Shown here: piece by piece, positions 1 to 5,442 of the stretch
Position numbering within the stretch: the first letter of the stretch is position 1
Layout: each line of letters opens with the position of its first letter
Source: Candidatus Micrarchaeota archaeon CG_4_10_14_0_2_um_filter_60_11
GTDB taxonomy: Archaea; Micrarchaeota; Micrarchaeia; Norongarragalinales; Norongarragalinaceae
Length of the DNA stretch: 13,170 nucleotides
Assembly (NCBI GenBank): GCA_002792915.1
Contig: PFPF01000060.1
Location: 4,819-17,988 of the forward strand
Direction of reading: 5' to 3'
The notes under the pieces: generated by a model
What the model saw: the letters and a program-made list of their open reading frames with translations, nothing else
What the model was told of the DNA's origin: nothing
Databases searched by the model: none
Program-made: the position numbers and the translations under genes

Positions 1-1
1 C

Positions 2-514
2 GTGGTGCAGGCGTTCGAAGAGGCGATGAACCAGGGGCCGCTCGCCAAGGAGAAGTGCACGGGCGTCAAAATCAAGCTGATGGACGCGACGATTCACGTG
101 GACCCCGCGCACCGCGGGCCCGCGCAAATCATCCCGGCCATCAAGCGCCCCATCTATGCAAGCATGCTCACGGTGGGAGTCAGCCTGCTCGAACCCAAGC
201 AGAAGCTGTTCGTCTCGTGCCCCCAGGAGTACATGGGCGGCGCGATGAACATGGTGCAGGGCAGGCGCGGGCAAGTCACGGACGTGCAACAGGAGGGAGA
301 GGCGACGAACATCTCGGCGAAAGTGCCCGTCGCGGCAATGTTCGGGTTCGCGTCCGACATACGCGGCGCGACGCAGGGCCGCGCGGCGTGGTACTACGAG
401 TACGCCGGCTACGAGCCCCTGCCAAAGAACCTGCAGGTGGAAATCGTGGCGAGCGTCCGCAAGCGCAAGGGCGAAAAGGAATTGCCGCCCACGCCCAAGG
501 ACTTCGTGGACTGA
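2..514 (+). CDS. fusA: Elongation factor 2 (aEF-2), C-terminal 170 residues; 5' end outside window
   Basis: This is the last part of the ribosomal translocase EF-2, the GTPase that moves tRNAs and mRNA after each peptide bond in the cytoplasm. The visible piece covers the end of domain IV and domain V. Domain IV carries the diphthamide loop, DPAHRGPAQ, with the histidine that becomes diphthamide encoded at 110-112. Domain V follows: LLEPKQKLFVSCPQEYMG, a RRGQV turn, the TQGRAAW segment, and the usual archaeal ending, RKRKG then P-x-P-KDF. Archaeal EF-2 is about 730 residues, so roughly three quarters lies upstream. The reading frame runs open to the left edge, and the GTG codons at 2-7 are internal valines rather than starts. 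The stop is TGA at 512-514, followed directly by a terminator, so this is the last gene of its transcript. Only the end of the protein can be judged; the family assignment is secure. Confidence 0.97.
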   Translation: MVQAFEEAMNQGPLAKEKCTGVKIKLMDATIHVDPAHRGPAQIIPAIKRPIYASMLTVGVSLLEPKQKLFVSCPQEYMGGAMNMVQGRRGQVTDVQQEGEATNISAKVPVAAMFGFASDIRGATQGRAAWYYEYAGYEPLPKNLQVEIVASVRKRKGEKELPPTPKDFVD

Positions 515-522
515 GCCGCAAG

Positions 523-552
523 GGGGCGCCGCGCCCCAAAACCCCTTTTTTT
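523..552 (+). terminator. Hairpin plus T-tract terminator after EF-2
   Basis: A six-base-pair GC stem, GGGGCG at 523-528 and CGCCCC at 532-537 with a CCG loop, is followed eight bases later by seven T residues at 546-552. A second symmetric element, GATTTTT-C-AAAAATC, lies at 557-571. Archaeal termination mainly needs the T-tract, and the stem may help. The position directly after the EF-2 stop codon supports the call. Confidence 0.6.
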
Positions 553-604
553 ATTCGATTTTTCAAAAATCCCGAGTTTTAGCGCGCCCGCGTTTCCCGC
601 GGAA

Positions 605-666
605 TTTTACCTCTTAAAAACCCGTTTTTACCTCTACGGGAGTGTTTTTAAAGGCACCAGAGGTAA
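605..666 (+). promoter_or_regulatory. Promoter of the 51-aa gene: TATA box with three copies of a TTACCTCT element
   Basis: A TATA-like box, TTTTTAAA, lies at 645-652, which predicts transcription starting near 675. Two direct copies of TTTTACCTCT, at 605-614 and 626-635, are spaced exactly 21 bp apart, about two helical turns. A third, inverted copy, AGAGGTAA at 659-666, lies between the TATA box and the predicted start, about 32 bp (three turns) from the second. The three copies would therefore face the same side of the helix. This is what a cooperative transcription-factor operator looks like: two upstream sites and one in a position that could block initiation. The identity of the factor is unknown. 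The repeats and distances are read directly; the regulatory role is inferred. Confidence 0.55.
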
Positions 667-674
667 TGGTTGAC

Positions 675-767
675 GGGTGGGGTTCAGTTGGCGCCGGCGC
701 GCAAGCGCTTGCGCGGAAGGAAGCCCGCTTTTTGTGAACCAAAAAAAAGGAGAAGGTGAACGAAAAA
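675..767 (+). promoter_or_regulatory. Structured 5' leader of the 51-aa gene, with ribosome binding site
   Basis: The predicted leader is about 93 bases, long for an archaeon in which other genes here look leaderless. It holds a perfect 18-bp palindrome at 698-715 (CGCGCAAGC/GCTTGCGCG), which can fold as a seven-pair stem with a GCGC loop. A shorter palindrome, GCGCCGGCGC, adjoins at 691-700. An outer pair, GGTTCA at 681-686 and TGAACC at 735-740, could close a larger stem around it. An A-rich stretch follows, then GGTGA at 755-759, a good match to the anti-Shine-Dalgarno sequence eight bases before the ATG. The structure could affect translation or mRNA stability, or the palindrome could be a protein-binding site in DNA. 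I do not recognise a known riboswitch or C/D-box RNA here. Confidence 0.4.
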
Positions 768-923
768 ATGGCTAGGAAACCGTTCGGCGGCTACACCGTT
801 AGCTTCGCCAAAGTCAAGGAAATGACCCTCGGAGAGGTCTTCGGCACCGGCGCAATCACGCCCAGCGAAATGACGAAGCGTGTCTGGAAGGTCATCAAGG
901 GCCACAAGCTCGCGAGCAAATAA
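768..923 (+). CDS. 51-residue protein resembling half a SWIB/MDM2 domain
   Basis: A short, basic protein starting MARKPFGGY and ending HKLASK. From about residue 20 it reads LGEVFGTGAITPSEMTKRVW then KVIKGHKL. This resembles the first half of the SWIB/MDM2 fold, where the pattern is a leucine-rich helix, a short turn with G-x-L/I, then E-x-TK-x-x-W-x-x-IK-x-H-x-L. A full SWIB domain is about 75 residues; the second half (the K-R-x-I / F-G part) is absent. SWIB domains occur in eukaryotic chromatin remodellers and in some bacterial proteins, so a chromatin or DNA-associated role is possible but only inferred. Coding is supported by a GGTGA ribosome binding site eight bases before the ATG, a dedicated promoter and leader, and a T-rich downstream stretch. 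The gene stands alone. The alternative is an unrelated small lineage-specific protein. The CDS is likely real; the family call is moderate. Confidence 0.68.
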   Translation: MARKPFGGYTVSFAKVKEMTLGEVFGTGAITPSEMTKRVWKVIKGHKLASK

Positions 924-939
924 GAGTAAAAGCTCCGGC

Positions 940-1004
940 CTTATTTTTTATTTTTTTTATTATTTTATTTTTTGTTTATTCTTGAATTTATTTTTTTATT
1001 CAAG
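940..1004 (+). terminator. T-rich termination region after the 51-aa gene
   Basis: From about 941 the plus strand is almost purely T with scattered A and G for some 60 bases, a typical archaeal terminator for the gene ending at 923. A small stem, CTTGAAT at 981-987 with ATTCAAG at 998-1004, closes the region. It sits between convergent genes. On the minus strand the same stretch is A-rich, so it does not look like an efficient terminator for the G-protein gene ending at 1038, whose transcript could run on antisense into the small gene. Confidence 0.6.
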
Positions 1005-1037
1005 TTGTTTTCTGCTTGTTTCTTGTTTTGATTCGCT

Positions 1038-1910
1038 TCAAACCGCGTCGCGGTTGGAGTGCATTTCCAACTCCACCGTGTCCCCGTCGCGGAGCGCGTA
1101 AGCCGCGCCCACCTGCTGGCCGGGAAAGCGGGTGGAGCCCCAGACGCGCGCGCACTTCAAATGCTCGAAGAAGTCCTTGTGGATGGTGCGCGCCGCGTCC
1201 CGCACCGCGGTCGCGCCCTCGAACAATACGATCGGGCGGTCGTCCTTGCCGTTCTTGGAGCGCGTGAAAACGCGCACGATGCGCAGCGAAGAATAAATCT
1301 TGTCGCGGATTTCGCCGGCGTGCTTCTCCGCGTCCCTATGCAGGTGCAAGTCAAGCCTCCGCTTGTGCTTGAGGGACCCGAAGAACGCCTTTTGCGCGGC
1401 AACGTCCTGCGTCCCGTCGATTAGCACCAGCGCCAAATCCGCCGCCCGGGCCATGGCGAACAGCAACAGCTTGTTCCCCTCGTGGCCGCTGGGCGTGTCC
1501 ACCAGCTGGATTTGCACGCGATTGTAATCCATCATCGCGGGAGCCGCCTGCTTGGTCTCGAAAGGCGTGTCCGTGGACGCGAGGCGCGTGCCCGCCAGAA
1601 GATTCACCAGGAAGCTCTTCCCGCTGTTCGGGAAACCGAGCACTATGACTTGCGCGCCGCCCTGCTTGCGCACGAAGCCGCTGCTCCCGCCGCCCTTGCG
1701 CCCGCGCTTGGCCAGCTCCTCGCGGACCGCCTCCTTGCGGTAGCGGCCCAGCTTGGACTTGATGTCCGTAAGAATCGAGTGAGCCGCCTTGTGCTTGGGG
1801 CAGAACTTGAGCATTTCCTGGAGCGCGGCGATTTTCTCCTCGATGGTGCCCGCATCGTGGTACTTCTCCTCGGCATGGTAGTATTCGGGACCTGCGTTCA
1901 GGGAAGCCAT
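1038..1910 (-). CDS. DRG/Rbg-like TGS-domain G protein with a shortened G domain
   Basis: This 290-residue protein belongs near the DRG/Rbg branch of Obg-type GTPases, cytoplasmic factors linked to ribosomes and translation. Order: a helical N-terminal region (about 20-70) with a lysine/arginine- and glycine-rich linker; a P-loop GFPNSGKS at 92-99; a switch region around TPFETK at 114-119; a G3-like DTPS at 138-141, where DxPG is usual; and a C-terminal TGS domain (about 225-285) ending with the recognisable ARVWGSTRFPGQQVG and LRDGDTV. Between LVLIDGTQD (161-169) and the RVFTR strand (213-217) there is no NKxD (G4) and no SAK-type G5. Archaeal DRG proteins are about 365 residues, so roughly 75 residues of the G domain appear missing with the frame intact. 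It may bind nucleotide weakly or use different base contacts. The gene is separated from the upstream 169-aa gene by 34 bases that contain its own TATA box. Confidence 0.85.
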   Translation of the reverse strand: MASLNAGPEYYHAEEKYHDAGTIEEKIAALQEMLKFCPKHKAAHSILTDIKSKLGRYRKEAVREELAKRGRKGGGSSGFVRKQGGAQVIVLGFPNSGKSFLVNLLAGTRLASTDTPFETKQAAPAMMDYNRVQIQLVDTPSGHEGNKLLLFAMARAADLALVLIDGTQDVAAQKAFFGSLKHKRRLDLHLHRDAEKHAGEIRDKIYSSLRIVRVFTRSKNGKDDRPIVLFEGATAVRDAARTIHKDFFEHLKCARVWGSTRFPGQQVGAAYALRDGDTVELEMHSNRDAV

Positions 1911-1931
1911 AAGCGTTAATCGCCGCCGCTG

Positions 1932-1939
1932 TTTAAATT
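1932..1939 (-). promoter_or_regulatory. TATA box for the TGS-domain G protein, predicting a leaderless mRNA
   Basis: AATTTAAA, read on the minus strand at 1939-1932, is centred about 25 bases before the ATG at 1910. Archaeal transcription starts about 25-27 bases after the TATA centre, so the mRNA would begin at or next to the start codon. No Shine-Dalgarno sequence is visible, which fits a leaderless transcript. The box lies just outside the stop codon (1945-1947) of the upstream gene. Confidence 0.6.
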
Positions 1940-1944
1940 ATCAA

Positions 1945-2454
1945 TTATTTGCGGGAGAACGCGGGCGCGGCGGCGTCAAGCAAATCGTCCAGCCTCTCGC
2001 GGTACGGCTTGTAGCGGGGTCCGAGTATTTTCTTGCGCGCCGCGTCCAGCACAAGCATCATGTCGTCGTGCAGCTTCACCCGCACGAAATCCGGCGGCTC
2101 GTCCTGCTCCAGCAGTTGGTAGAGCCCGTTTGTCGCCCGCCCCACAATCAGGCTGTCTTTGCCGATGAACTCGCCGGCAAGAGACACGTGCTGTTCAATT
2201 ACATCCGCAACCTCGTTCGACGTGAGTGGTTCCTTGCGCATCGCTTTCATCACGAGAGCCCTTAGGCGCGCGCTCTGCGCCTCGACGCGAAGCAGCTGCC
2301 TGCGCGAATCCTCCGGAAGGCCCTGCCTTGAAACATGGTCGATGAGCGCCTCGCCGAACGGCACCCCCTCGGAAATGCTCCGCCCGCCCGTAGACGCGTA
2401 AATGTTCAGCTCCTTGTTGAGCTGTTTCGAAAACCTGTCAAGCTTCGGTTTCAT
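1945..2454 (-). CDS. Hypothetical 169-aa helical protein, coupled to the HemK2-like gene
   Basis: I do not recognise the family. The protein is soluble, charged and predicted mostly helical, with no signal peptide, membrane segment or cysteine motif. Notable stretches are a basic N-terminus (MKPKLDRFSKQLNKELN), an Arg/Leu-rich helix around residues 50-75 with a MKAMRKEPLTSNEV turn, a segment VRVKLHDDMMLVLDAARKK near 125-143, and a basic, proline-containing run KILGPRYKPYRERL near 142-155. Its ATG overlaps the TGA of the upstream methyltransferase gene as ATGA (2451-2454), which indicates translational coupling. It is the last gene of the five-gene run starting at 5410. The context (translation-factor methylase upstream, ribosome-type GTPase downstream) hints at a translation-related role, but this is weak. 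The intact frame and tight coupling make it a real gene. Confidence 0.85.
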   Translation of the reverse strand: MKPKLDRFSKQLNKELNIYASTGGRSISEGVPFGEALIDHVSRQGLPEDSRRQLLRVEAQSARLRALVMKAMRKEPLTSNEVADVIEQHVSLAGEFIGKDSLIVGRATNGLYQLLEQDEPPDFVRVKLHDDMMLVLDAARKKILGPRYKPYRERLDDLLDAAAPAFSRK

Positions 2455-2999
2455 TTGCGTTCCGCCCTCAACACGAACAATTCCTCGAAAAAGAACCGCT
2501 CGCTCGCGGCCTTCTCCACGGTAAAACCCTGCCCCTCAAGGCTTTTCTGCGTTTCGCCGGAATCCGAAGCGCTGGACTGGAGCAGCAAAACGACGCCGCC
2601 GGGATTCAAGTGCCCCTGAAACTCGGCGAGGAACCTTTCCGTGAGCACGCGGCCGCTCTCGCCGGACTCGAGCGCGATGTCGCCAACTTGTTCATCATCC
2701 TCCGGCAGGTAGGGCGGGTTGAACGCGATGCAGTCGAACTTTTCGGGAACAGCCGAAAACAAGTCTGATTGCACGAAAGACATTTTCCCCGCCACGCCTT
2801 CCCTTTCCGCGTTTTGCTTCGCAACCGCCAGCGCTTCGGCGTCAACGTCCGCGCAAACCACCGCGGCGACTTCCTTCTTTTTCGCGGCGGCTATGCCCTG
2901 AATGCCCGAACCCGTGCCCAAGTCGAGGAAAGAGCCGCAAGCGTAGCGCTTGACGCATTCCTCCAGCAACAGCGAGTCCTCGCGCGGCGAATAAACCAT
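2451..2999 (-). CDS. HemK2/Mtq2-type N5-glutamine methyltransferase
   Basis: This is a single-domain class I SAM-dependent methyltransferase of the HemK/PrmC group. At 182 residues it matches the short archaeal/eukaryotic HemK2 (Mtq2) type, which lacks the bacterial N-terminal domain. Motifs seen: the VYSPREDSLLL entry characteristic of this branch (residues 2-12); the SAM-binding loop DLGTGSGIQG (26-35); an acidic residue after strand 2 (CADVDAEAL, near 49-57); and the catalytic NPPY at 94-97, which holds the glutamine side chain. Family members methylate the glutamine of the GGQ motif in class I release factor, usually with the small zinc protein Trm112; no Trm112 gene is in the window. The start lies seven bases after the NucS stop, and the end overlaps the next gene by four bases. 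The methyltransferase class is certain; the aRF1 substrate follows from family knowledge. Confidence 0.9.
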   Translation of the reverse strand: MVYSPREDSLLLEECVKRYACGSFLDLGTGSGIQGIAAAKKKEVAAVVCADVDAEALAVAKQNAEREGVAGKMSFVQSDLFSAVPEKFDCIAFNPPYLPEDDEQVGDIALESGESGRVLTERFLAEFQGHLNPGGVVLLLQSSASDSGETQKSLEGQGFTVEKAASERFFFEELFVLRAERK

Positions 3000-3006
3000 T
3001 GGCTTT

Positions 3007-3762
3007 TCAGTACTCGTGCAAATCGCGCTGCTTCTTCTCCAAGCCCCTGATTTTCGCGCACGGGTTCCCGATTTCGTAATCCAGCTTCACGTATTCCAAG
3101 CCTTCCTGCTCGAGCATCTTATGCGCGTTCGCCGTAATCGAAGGGCTGCACAGTATCCCGCGGACTACCCCGCCCTTGCGCTTGCGCAACTCGTGCACGT
3201 AACGGTTCAGCTGCGTCACCGCAGCCAAGCCCGCGTCGCGGCGCTTGACTTCGATTGCCACCAGATGCCCCAGCGCGTCCTCGGCGAGTATGTCCACCGC
3301 GCCCTTGGGCATCGCGGACTCCTTCTTGAGCGGGCGCAATCCTTTTTCCAGCACGTTCAAGTCCTGCATCAGCAGCCCCGAAAGCTCGCGTTCCGAGCCG
3401 AAGAGCTTGAGTTTCTTGTCGTCGCGCATCTCGAACGATCCCGCAAAGTCAACGCGCGAGAATTCGACTTCTATGGTTTCCTTGAGCGGCTTCAGGCGCT
3501 GGGCGGTGACCGTCAAGCCGCCTTCGCTTGCGGCAGTAGTTATCGCCGCGCCCGGCCCCTGATAGTTTATCGCGGCCATCTTGGAGCCCTGATGCACGAG
3601 AAAAGTCCCGTCCGGCTTGATTATGAGGAGTCGGTCGCCCTCGCTCAGCTTGGAAGCGGCGCGTCCTTCGTAGCGCACGCGGCACTCGCCCACCACGACG
3701 CAAAGCTTGGCCTTGTCCAGCGCCTCGTCCACGGCGCGCTTTGCTTCGGCGAACCCGGTCAT
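3007..3762 (-). CDS. nucS: Endonuclease NucS (EndoMS), mismatch-type DNA cleavage
   Basis: NucS/EndoMS is a dimeric nuclease of archaea and actinobacteria that cuts mismatched or branched DNA and works with the sliding clamp. The 251-residue length is typical. The N-terminal half (about 1-125) is the DNA-binding and dimer domain. The C-terminal half is a RecB-like nuclease with VDILAED (D157), AIEVKRRDAG (E171, K173) and TQLNRYVHELR (Q184), followed by the conserved RGILCSPSITANA. These match the D, E-x-K, Q active-site pattern. The last seven residues, QRDLHEY, fit a clamp-binding PIP box (Q-x-x-L-x-x-aromatic) ending on a single aromatic residue, which agrees with PCNA recruitment in this family. 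The start codon overlaps the stop of the 324-aa gene by four bases (3759-3762), and the HemK2-like gene follows after seven bases. No MutS or MutL is in the window. Confidence 0.95.
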   Translation of the reverse strand: MTGFAEAKRAVDEALDKAKLCVVVGECRVRYEGRAASKLSEGDRLLIIKPDGTFLVHQGSKMAAINYQGPGAAITTAASEGGLTVTAQRLKPLKETIEVEFSRVDFAGSFEMRDDKKLKLFGSERELSGLLMQDLNVLEKGLRPLKKESAMPKGAVDILAEDALGHLVAIEVKRRDAGLAAVTQLNRYVHELRKRKGGVVRGILCSPSITANAHKMLEQEGLEYVKLDYEIGNPCAKIRGLEKKQRDLHEY

Positions 3763-4733
3763 CGCTTTTTCTCACTTTGCGCCAGCTTGGAGCCGTAGGT
3801 GTAATGCAGGAATTCCAGCGCTTTGCGCTCGTCTTCGGAGAGGGACGCCACATCCAACAGTTTTTCGAGCGCTTTAATCTGGTCCGCTATCCTGACGTCT
3901 TTTTGCTTGGCGAACTTCGCGAACGCAGCTATCATCTTGGCGGCGGGAGGCTGCACGCGCTTGCGGGACAATATGTCGAGAACGCGCGCGTTCAGAAACT
4001 TTTGCTCGATGCCAGTCAGCGGGCCGAGGCTTTTGCGCGCGAACTCAACTTCGTTCTGGTGGTTAAAGATTGAGGTAACTAGTTCGCGCGAGTTCCCCTG
4101 GAAGCCTTGCGGGGTATGCGCCATATGCCACACCTCGTCATCGCTGACCTGTGGCGGGTGTACGTGCGTCGAGTAGCCGAGCAAGTCTAGGTAGCGGAAA
4201 AAGAAATCGGCGCGCTTAGGCTCGTCTTCCAGCCCGACAATGGTAGATTTGCTCAAGCGCATGAAGCGGTTGTAGGCCGCAACCGCATTCAGCAGGTTCT
4301 CGGGCGTGCGTTTGCGTTCGGCGTTCAAGAGCGCCTTCGTCACGTGCGCGTAATACAACGGCATGGTCTTATCGTTCCAGTGCTGGGTCGCGGCGTCCTG
4401 TATCGCCTCGGCATCCGCCTTAATTTTTTGCAAAGCCAAGCGCAATCCGGACTGCCCTTTAGCCGCAAGCTGCAAGAATTCGGGTCCGTACCCAGCGTTC
4501 GCCAGCAGGTCGGTGGCGTATCCGGAAATTTTGCCTTCGCGGAATTGGTCCATGTGCTTTACGACTTCGGGCTCCAATTCGAGCAGCGCTTTGTGACGCT
4601 TTCTCGCCAGCATCAACGCGTTGCTCAGCCCTTGCAGCCGCTCAGTCTCTTCGCCCAGCGGTATGGATTCGAACGCCTTGCGCACCTCGCTGACCGGCCG
4701 CCGTTCAATCTCGCTTTCAGCCACCACAGTCAC
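3759..4733 (-). CDS. Hypothetical 324-aa helical protein between a radical SAM gene and nucS
   Basis: I do not recognise the family. The protein is soluble and looks almost wholly helical, rich in Ala, Leu, Lys and Glu, with no membrane segments, cysteine clusters or P-loop. A low-charge central region (about 195-225) carries HVHPPQVSDDEVWHMAHTPQ, with several His residues and a Trp that could be a functional site. The flanks look like helical repeats, for example LLNAVAAYNRFMRL near 147-160 and DQIKALEKLLDVASL near 283-297. The C-terminus ends in a charged tail, SEKKR. I place the start at GTG 4733, which overlaps the radical SAM stop as GTGA (4730-4733); further GTG codons at 4727 and 4724 are alternatives. 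Its stop overlaps the nucS ATG. Tight coupling on both sides argues for a real gene co-translated with NucS. A repair or scaffolding partnership is possible but unproven. Confidence 0.85.
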   Translation of the reverse strand: MTVVAESEIERRPVSEVRKAFESIPLGEETERLQGLSNALMLARKRHKALLELEPEVVKHMDQFREGKISGYATDLLANAGYGPEFLQLAAKGQSGLRLALQKIKADAEAIQDAATQHWNDKTMPLYYAHVTKALLNAERKRTPENLLNAVAAYNRFMRLSKSTIVGLEDEPKRADFFFRYLDLLGYSTHVHPPQVSDDEVWHMAHTPQGFQGNSRELVTSIFNHQNEVEFARKSLGPLTGIEQKFLNARVLDILSRKRVQPPAAKMIAAFAKFAKQKDVRIADQIKALEKLLDVASLSEDERKALEFLHYTYGSKLAQSEKKR

Positions 4734-5410
4734 CCTTCAATTGAATCCTTGACGCTGCGTTTTGCGTAAATCAAAAGTTCCTGCATTTTTTCTTCGGGCA
4801 CTTCGCCCACGCGCTCCAGCACGAGGCGGTCCGCGAAGCTTGCGACGTATTCCGCGATTTCCCCGATTGCCTCGGGGGAGTCGTTCAAGCCCGCGGAAAC
4901 GGGGATGACGAACTCCTTGAAAACGCCCTGCCCGCGCTTCTCGAGGAACGTGAGCGAGCGCAGCGCGTTGCTTAACAAGAGTTCCGGGTCCCCGCGGAAG
5001 TTGCAGGACGCGGCGTAAACTTCCTTGCGCAGCGGCGCCTTTATCGCCATCGAGACGAAGTCGAGGAAGGGAAGGAGGTCGTTCAACGATTCGGGGTAAA
5101 AGCCCGCGGTTTCCAGTTTTATGGAGAAGCCCTTCTTTTTCACGCCGCGGCAAAACTCGATGAGCGCGTTGCCCTGCACGAGCGGCTCGCCCCCGCGGAT
5201 TACGACCGCGTCCGTCGCGTGCTTGACGGAATCCAAATGGTAGAGGAAATATGCCGCGGCCTTCTCGTCGAACGCGTCCGCCTTTATCAGCTCGGGCGTG
5301 GGGCAGTACGGGCAGTTGAGCGGGCAGCCCGCGAGGTAAATCACGGTGGAGGTTTTCCCGGGGTAGGCGTCGGAGTCGTAGTCCACTATGCTCGCGTACC
5401 GCAGATTCAC
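4730..5410 (-). CDS. Radical SAM enzyme, glycyl-radical (NrdG/PflA-like) activase type
   Basis: This radical SAM protein has about 226 residues. The 4Fe-4S motif CPLNCPYC (CxxxCxxC) near residues 29-36 is preceded by DYDSDAYPGKTSTVIYLAG and followed by PTPELI. The layout strongly resembles activases of anaerobic ribonucleotide reductase (the NrdG2 type) and pyruvate-formate lyase, in which VDYPGK...GCNF-RCPYC-HNPEL is standard. The SAM-binding GGEP follows as IRGGEPLVQG, then LETAGFYPE and VSMAIKAPL match the core strands. No glycyl-radical partner is in the window, so the target is unknown. An upstream extension to 5536 is open but would overlap the preceding gene by 100 bases. GTG at 5410 is preferred because a TATA box lies about 28 bases before it. 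The downstream gene overlaps by four bases. The superfamily is sure; the specific activase role is inferred from similarity. Confidence 0.82.
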   Translation of the reverse strand: MNLRYASIVDYDSDAYPGKTSTVIYLAGCPLNCPYCPTPELIKADAFDEKAAAYFLYHLDSVKHATDAVVIRGGEPLVQGNALIEFCRGVKKKGFSIKLETAGFYPESLNDLLPFLDFVSMAIKAPLRKEVYAASCNFRGDPELLLSNALRSLTFLEKRGQGVFKEFVIPVSAGLNDSPEAIGEIAEYVASFADRLVLERVGEVPEEKMQELLIYAKRSVKDSIEG

Positions 5411-5432
5411 GAGAATAGTTTCGCTTGAAGCG

Positions 5433-5442
5433 GGTTTTATAG
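5433..5442 (-). promoter_or_regulatory. TATA box embedded in the 3' end of the upstream transferase gene
   Basis: On the minus strand the sequence reads GCTATAAAACCC, a near-ideal archaeal TATA box centred near 5438. The GTG chosen for the radical SAM gene is 28 bases downstream, so the mRNA would be leaderless or nearly so. The TAA stop of the membrane transferase gene (5437-5439) is itself part of the box. This marks 5410 as the start of the five-gene run ending at 1945. Confidence 0.65.

Noticed and set aside
666..737. Short upstream ORF of 23 codons (ATG at 666) in the leader of the 51-aa gene
   Set aside because: The predicted transcription start (about 675) lies after its ATG, and it has no properly spaced ribosome binding site.
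515..767. A tRNA or C/D-box RNA in the largest intergenic gap
   Set aside because: The palindromes do not fold into a cloverleaf, and no paired C and D boxes are visible.
1038..1910. The TGS-domain G protein as a frameshifted pseudogene
   Set aside because: The frame is continuous through the P-loop and a well-conserved TGS domain, so the missing G4/G5 segment is an in-frame loss, not a frameshift.
3016..3798. Long plus-strand open frame of 260 codons opposite nucS
   Set aside because: It is a mirror of the strongly supported NucS frame in GC-rich DNA, with no recognisable domain.
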